From JAKAGZ01 sp964412105 (GTDB lineage Bacteria; Bacteroidota; Ignavibacteria; Ignavibacteriales; Ignavibacteriaceae): a DNA stretch of 28,231 nucleotides. The notes under the pieces were generated by a model, which did not search any database, was not told the origin of the DNA, and saw only the letters and a list, made by a program, of their open reading frames with translations. Position numbers and translations under genes: made by a program. The stretch lies in NCBI GenBank assembly GCA_964412105.1, contig CAYPNM010000041.1, positions 1 to 28,231 on the forward strand, given 5' to 3'. Below are positions 26,001-28,231 of this stretch, piece by piece. The number at the start of each line of letters is the position of its first letter. The first letter of the stretch is position 1.

Positions 26001-26149
26001 CCATTATCTGCTATTATTTTAACTTTAGGAAAGGTAATATTTGGAAATAATGCCGATTGGATATGTGTGAAGGAATAAATGCCGCCTAACAGAATTATAA
26101 CTAATAATACTGCAATCGGGCTCTTGTATTTAACGTAGAAATTATTCAT
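23093..26149 (-). CDS. RND family efflux transporter permease (3' end interrupted by gap)
   Basis: This is the inner-membrane pump subunit of a tripartite exporter, about 1018 residues. The N-terminal helix, two large periplasmic loops and helix clusters at about 330-500 and 840-960 are visible. The proton relay pair Asp397-Asp398 lies in GLIIDDAIVIVEQ, as in AcrB-like HAE pumps; the DGA-type motif of heavy-metal HME pumps is absent. FLPQMDEGSLV is near residue 560. The gene runs into 100 N at 23255-23156. After the gap the frame used here ends at 23093. Another frame reads SLFVLL then TAA at 23136-23134, which fits the family's usual ...LYSLF ending better. It overlaps the fusion subunit gene by four bases (ATGA). 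Confidence 0.9.
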   Translation of the reverse strand: MNNFYVKYKSPIAVLLVIILLGGIYSFTHIQSALFPNITFPKVKIIADNGEQPVDKMTVTVTVPLENAIKRVPGINLIRSATSRGSCEISAFFDWKSDINLDKQRIEARINEIKQNLPQGIDISIERMNPSIFPIMGFSISGKGYSQIDLRNIAEYTVKPFLSRISGISEIGVGGGKVEEYHIILNPVKLSNLKITPQTVADKISASNFISSTGFLNNYDRLYLTLTEAVQNSKEELQNLVIMNTPQRVIRLKDISRVEIGSERSYVKIKANGKIVPTIHILKQPDANLLDVEKAIKSQLPQLQKILPKGVTLTPFYDQAEFVSDAIGSVRDVVWIGLLLAILITVIFLKSFKASSVILATIPITLCLTFIVLYAIGYTINIMTIGSIAAAIGLIIDDAIVIVEQIHRTHEENPEESSTTLVSKAIKYLLPAMVGSSLSTIVIFLPFFLMGGVAGAYFKVLTNAMIITLVCSYFVTWIGLPVVYILFSKKGSSLGKHKEIKQKNWVYFFIHKSWISIAFIIFLIAFSYYIIPKLPSGFLPQMDEGSLVLDFRSPPGTSLDGTDRMLDVVDHILQTTPEVQSFSRQIGTQNGFFITEPNTGDYTIALKKNRHLTTDEVADKIRKRIEAKLPALQVDFGQIIEDMLGDLIATKQPISIKIFGSDQAKLQEIAEKIADIVDNTRGTADVFDGITIAGPNILFQPKNAELAQYGLTPSELQYQINTKIKGTVVGNVLGPNQLFNIRMFDGKLLNSLDDIKKSFISLNNGTVKPISEFANIKFIKGVAEVDRENLKQEYDVVARLNNRDLGSTVAAIQKKIGKEIKLPTGYEIVYGGAYEQQQKAFSDLLNILILAILLVFTVSLFLFRKIIVSISIIFIAILGIAGSFLALFITGTPLNVGSYTGIIMIVGIIGENSIFIYLQYLDSMKRIAVKEDSIVNSISLRLRPTLMTAFGAITALLPLALGIGXXXXXXXXXXXXXXXXXXXXXXXXXXXXXXXXXXFIIRFVVILAVIIVPNLSTR
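23156..23255. other. Assembly gap (100 N) near the 3' end of the RND gene
   Basis: Exactly 100 N, a placeholder length. It falls in the last transmembrane helix of the pump. The missing piece is probably under about 100 bases, judged from the family's usual C-terminus. Confidence 0.95.
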
Positions 26150-27081
26150 TTAACGATTTCAATTTTAGAAGTATCCGGCAAGCCATAAGCACCGGAAGAA
26201 ATTATTCTGTCGGATTTACTGAGGGTTGGTGAAATGATTTGAACAAGGCTATCCGTTTCAATTCCCTTTCTAATATCAACTCTAATAGCAGTTGTATCAT
26301 TTATAAGTTTCATTACCCAAAAAGTATCTTCAGTTACATTTGTCAATACAGCACTTTTGGGTATAACAGTTGCATTTTTAAATAATTTTACTGGAATCCT
26401 TACAAGAACATTTAAATTTTCAGGGAGTTCTTTGTCTCCAGATAATTTTATTAAAAATGTTTGAGTCTGGCTGGAAGGATCCACAGATGGAACACTTTTT
26501 TCTATGCGGCCGTTTAGTTTTCCGCCCCCTGGAAGCATAATATCACATATATCTCCTTTATTAATTTTTTGGGCATCCTCAAAAGGAACATTAAGCTTGA
26601 TTCTCATAGAGGAAGGATTTGAAACAATCGCCAGCTGCTCTCCTCCTGAAATGAAATCGCCGGTATGATAATCCAGCTCAGTTAAAACACCTTTTGTTTT
26701 GGCTCTAATTTGTATTATCCCACTAAAAACCTTATTGCCGATATTAATTTTGAGACTGTCAACCGCTGCCGACTCCTTGGTTTTTACACTAAATAAAACA
26801 TCACCAGGAATAACCTCATCACCTATATTTTTGTAAATTTTTACGATAAATCCCTCGAAGGGTGTTCTGATAATTTCCTTATTCAAAAATATTGTATAAG
26901 CATTAAGTTCGATGTAATCATTTAAATTCATAAATCGAGGATTAGTTATTTCCACAGGAGTACCGGTACTGGCATTTTCATCGTTATTATTATCGCCAGA
27001 ACAAGCAATAATAGAAAGAGAAAGTATTACAGAGATTAAATAAATAACTGTTTTCCCGATAACCCATTTGTTTTTATTCAT
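26146..27081 (-). CDS. RND membrane-fusion subunit (HlyD/AcrA-like lipoprotein)
   Basis: The 311-residue periplasmic adaptor joins the RND pump to the outer-membrane channel. It is a lipoprotein: the N-terminus ends in IIAC, with lipidated Cys27 followed by an Asp/Asn-rich linker. The order of segments is biotinyl/lipoyl-like strands (IIRTPFEGFIVKIYKNIGDEVIPGDVLFSV), a second lipoyl half (RAKTKGVLTELDYHTGDFISGGEQLAIV), a beta-barrel with DPSSQTQTFLIKL, and a membrane-proximal end. The alpha-hairpin between the lipoyl halves is very short, so contact with the channel may be limited. It is one base after the channel gene and overlaps the pump gene by four. Confidence 0.9.
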   Translation of the reverse strand: MNKNKWVIGKTVIYLISVILSLSIIACSGDNNNDENASTGTPVEITNPRFMNLNDYIELNAYTIFLNKEIIRTPFEGFIVKIYKNIGDEVIPGDVLFSVKTKESAAVDSLKINIGNKVFSGIIQIRAKTKGVLTELDYHTGDFISGGEQLAIVSNPSSMRIKLNVPFEDAQKINKGDICDIMLPGGGKLNGRIEKSVPSVDPSSQTQTFLIKLSGDKELPENLNVLVRIPVKLFKNATVIPKSAVLTNVTEDTFWVMKLINDTTAIRVDIRKGIETDSLVQIISPTLSKSDRIISSGAYGLPDTSKIEIVK

Positions 27082-27082
27082 C

Positions 27083-28231
27083 CTACCAGTTCCAGTAATT
27101 GTAATTGTTTATTTCCCTTTGGTAATTAATCAATGTGGTTATGTGTTTCTGCTCAAGATCAAAATAATTCCTGAACAAAGACAGATAATCAATCATCGAC
27201 ATATTTCCTTCCTCTAGCTGATTCCTTGAAATATTCAACAAATTATTGTAGTCTTTTAATTGGCTTTCCATTTTGGTGAGATTATTTTTTAGAGTGCTAA
27301 TTTTCTCGCTGGTATTTTTTCTCTGTATAAAAATATTACGGGAAAGGTAATTTTTATAATCTCCAAGGGTTCTTTCAGCTATTGTGTTTTGCTGCCTTGT
27401 TATATCTCTCTGTCCTCCATCAAGCAATGGAAGGGAAAAATTTATTCCTGCACTTATTCCAAGCTTTCTCTGAATATTATCCAGTTCAACTGCATTTAAT
27501 CCGGCATTGAAAAACAAACCTACCTGAGGCTGATATTTTGTTTCAAATAAATTCTGCTGGTAAACAGTGCTCAGGCTATCAAGATAATATTTCGTAAGAA
27601 AATTAGAGCTGCCTTCTCTTACTTCGTTTTGCATTAAATTGACCGAATCAATCCTTACAATTGATGTATCCTTAATTCCACATAAAGCATTCAGCTGCAT
27701 CAGGCTATTCTTGTAATTCTGGCGGGCTTCATTAAGATTTATCTGTTGAGTTGTTAACTCTACTTTAAGTAGCAAATAATCCTGTGCTTTAGCATACCCG
27801 TTCTGCACCTGTTTACCCGTAATAGAGAGTTGATCTTTCAGGTTATTTACTATATCACTTGAAAGCCCCAACAAAAGCTGATCCTGCAAAGTACTCAAAT
27901 ATTGATCAGTCACTTCTTTTTTTAATGTATGCTTTTCTTCATGCGTATTATTTACATAGCTTTTGTTCAGAGTAGCTCTTTGTAATTGCAAAGCATTCAT
28001 CAAACCGCCATTGAAGATATTCTTCTCAAAATTTATCTGAGTCGAATACAGTCCTCCGTTTGTAATGCTTGCATCATATCCAATTGCCTTCGGGTCAGGA
28101 TTTGTGGAAAGCAACTTACCATTATTGTTAAAATAGGGTGCGAATAAATAGTTAGCGGTTAGCGAGACCTGAAAGGCAGAGTTTTGAGCTTCGTCAAACT
28201 GGAATTGAAGGTTATTTATTTGCCCAAGGTT
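27083..28231 (-). CDS. TolC family outer-membrane efflux channel (5' end beyond window)
   Basis: The reading frame is open to the window edge, so the true start and signal peptide lie outside; the in-frame TTG at 28114 is not the start. About 382 residues are visible. They show the two repeated halves of OEP/TolC proteins: long Gln/Asn/Leu-rich helices (VTDQYLSTLQDQLLLGLS, AKAQDYLLLKVELT), strands such as YQPQVGLFFNAGLNAV and ISAGINFSLPLLDGG (the classic PLxxGG turn), and the late QLEEGNMSMIDYLSLF helix. The protein forms a trimeric pore across the outer membrane and periplasm. It is the first visible gene of the efflux operon and is one base upstream of the fusion subunit. Confidence 0.9.
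   Translation of the reverse strand, partial: NLGQINNLQFQFDEAQNSAFQVSLTANYLFAPYFNNNGKLLSTNPDPKAIGYDASITNGGLYSTQINFEKNIFNGGLMNALQLQRATLNKSYVNNTHEEKHTLKKEVTDQYLSTLQDQLLLGLSSDIVNNLKDQLSITGKQVQNGYAKAQDYLLLKVELTTQQINLNEARQNYKNSLMQLNALCGIKDTSIVRIDSVNLMQNEVREGSSNFLTKYYLDSLSTVYQQNLFETKYQPQVGLFFNAGLNAVELDNIQRKLGISAGINFSLPLLDGGQRDITRQQNTIAERTLGDYKNYLSRNIFIQRKNTSEKISTLKNNLTKMESQLKDYNNLLNISRNQLEEGNMSMIDYLSLFRNYFDLEQKHITTLINYQREINNYNYWNW

Noticed and set aside
23093..26149. Assignment of the RND pump as a heavy-metal (CzcA/CusA) exporter
   Set aside because: The fourth-helix motif is an Asp-Asp pair as in AcrB-type pumps, not the DGA-type motif of heavy-metal pumps, and no metal-binding neighbours are present.
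28112..28114. TTG codon as start of the TolC-like gene
   Set aside because: The frame continues open to the window edge with typical channel sequence (NLQFQFDEAQNSAFQVSLTA), so the gene is truncated by the window.
1..28231. CRISPR array, tRNA, rRNA, prophage or integrase genes
   Set aside because: No regularly spaced direct repeats with unique spacers, no cloverleaf or rRNA-like sequence, and no phage or recombinase protein was seen in the reading frames.

Overview
The window is AT-rich, gene-dense bacterial DNA from a Gram-negative. An Ignavibacteria-like member of the Bacteroidota/Chlorobiota group fits best. Pointers are the many Sec signal peptides ending in Ala-Gln (FAQ, SAQ, FGQ, MAQ), small PorT-like outer-membrane barrels, a class II (B12-dependent) ribonucleotide reductase, a GH20 hexosaminidase with accessory domains, and weak or absent Shine-Dalgarno sites in front of many genes. 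This placement is inference; there is no rRNA in the window. Two runs of exactly 100 N (11898-11997 and 23156-23255) are scaffold placeholders, so gene models across them are provisional.

Layout. 1-344 has no gene but holds small repeats: two 3-nt-loop palindromes, a 12-bp direct repeat and a degenerate heptanucleotide tandem array. 345-1450 (+) is a DUF971 protein coupled to a SpoU/TrmH RNA methyltransferase. 7428-1443 (-) is a probable operon: a membrane hybrid histidine kinase, a secreted beta-N-acetylhexosaminidase and a secreted zinc-dependent phospholipase C/S1-P1 nuclease-fold enzyme. 7527-10013 (+) has a canonical PAP2 phosphatase, an SSAT-like acetyltransferase and a FabF-type ketoacyl-ACP synthase. 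10231-11649 (+) is a tandem pair of outer-membrane barrel genes, each with its own intrinsic terminator. 12305-11841 (-) encodes an exported Lys-rich protein built of glycine-anchored heptads, interrupted by the first gap. 12459-13981 (+) has threonine synthase and a Mpo1-like (DUF962) membrane protein. 16452-13958 (-) is an ABC exporter (ATPase, permease) followed by a LolA-like periplasmic protein. 16940-20527 (+) is the B12-dependent ribonucleotide reductase NrdJ. 21062-20631 (-) is an OsmC-family protein.

28231-21158 (-) is a tightly packed operon: TolC-like outer-membrane channel (cut by the window edge), lipoprotein membrane-fusion subunit, RND pump, and two secreted PAP2-fold paralogs. 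It is the most unusual part of the window. Both PAP2 paralogs keep the lysine, the PSGH histidine and the last-motif His/Asp, but both lack the two arginines expected in the phosphatase signature. Both also end in an outer-membrane-like C-terminal strand with a terminal Phe. The canonical PAP2 gene elsewhere in the window keeps all of these residues and serves as an internal control. The association of these variants with an RND pump is the best candidate here for an undescribed functional module.
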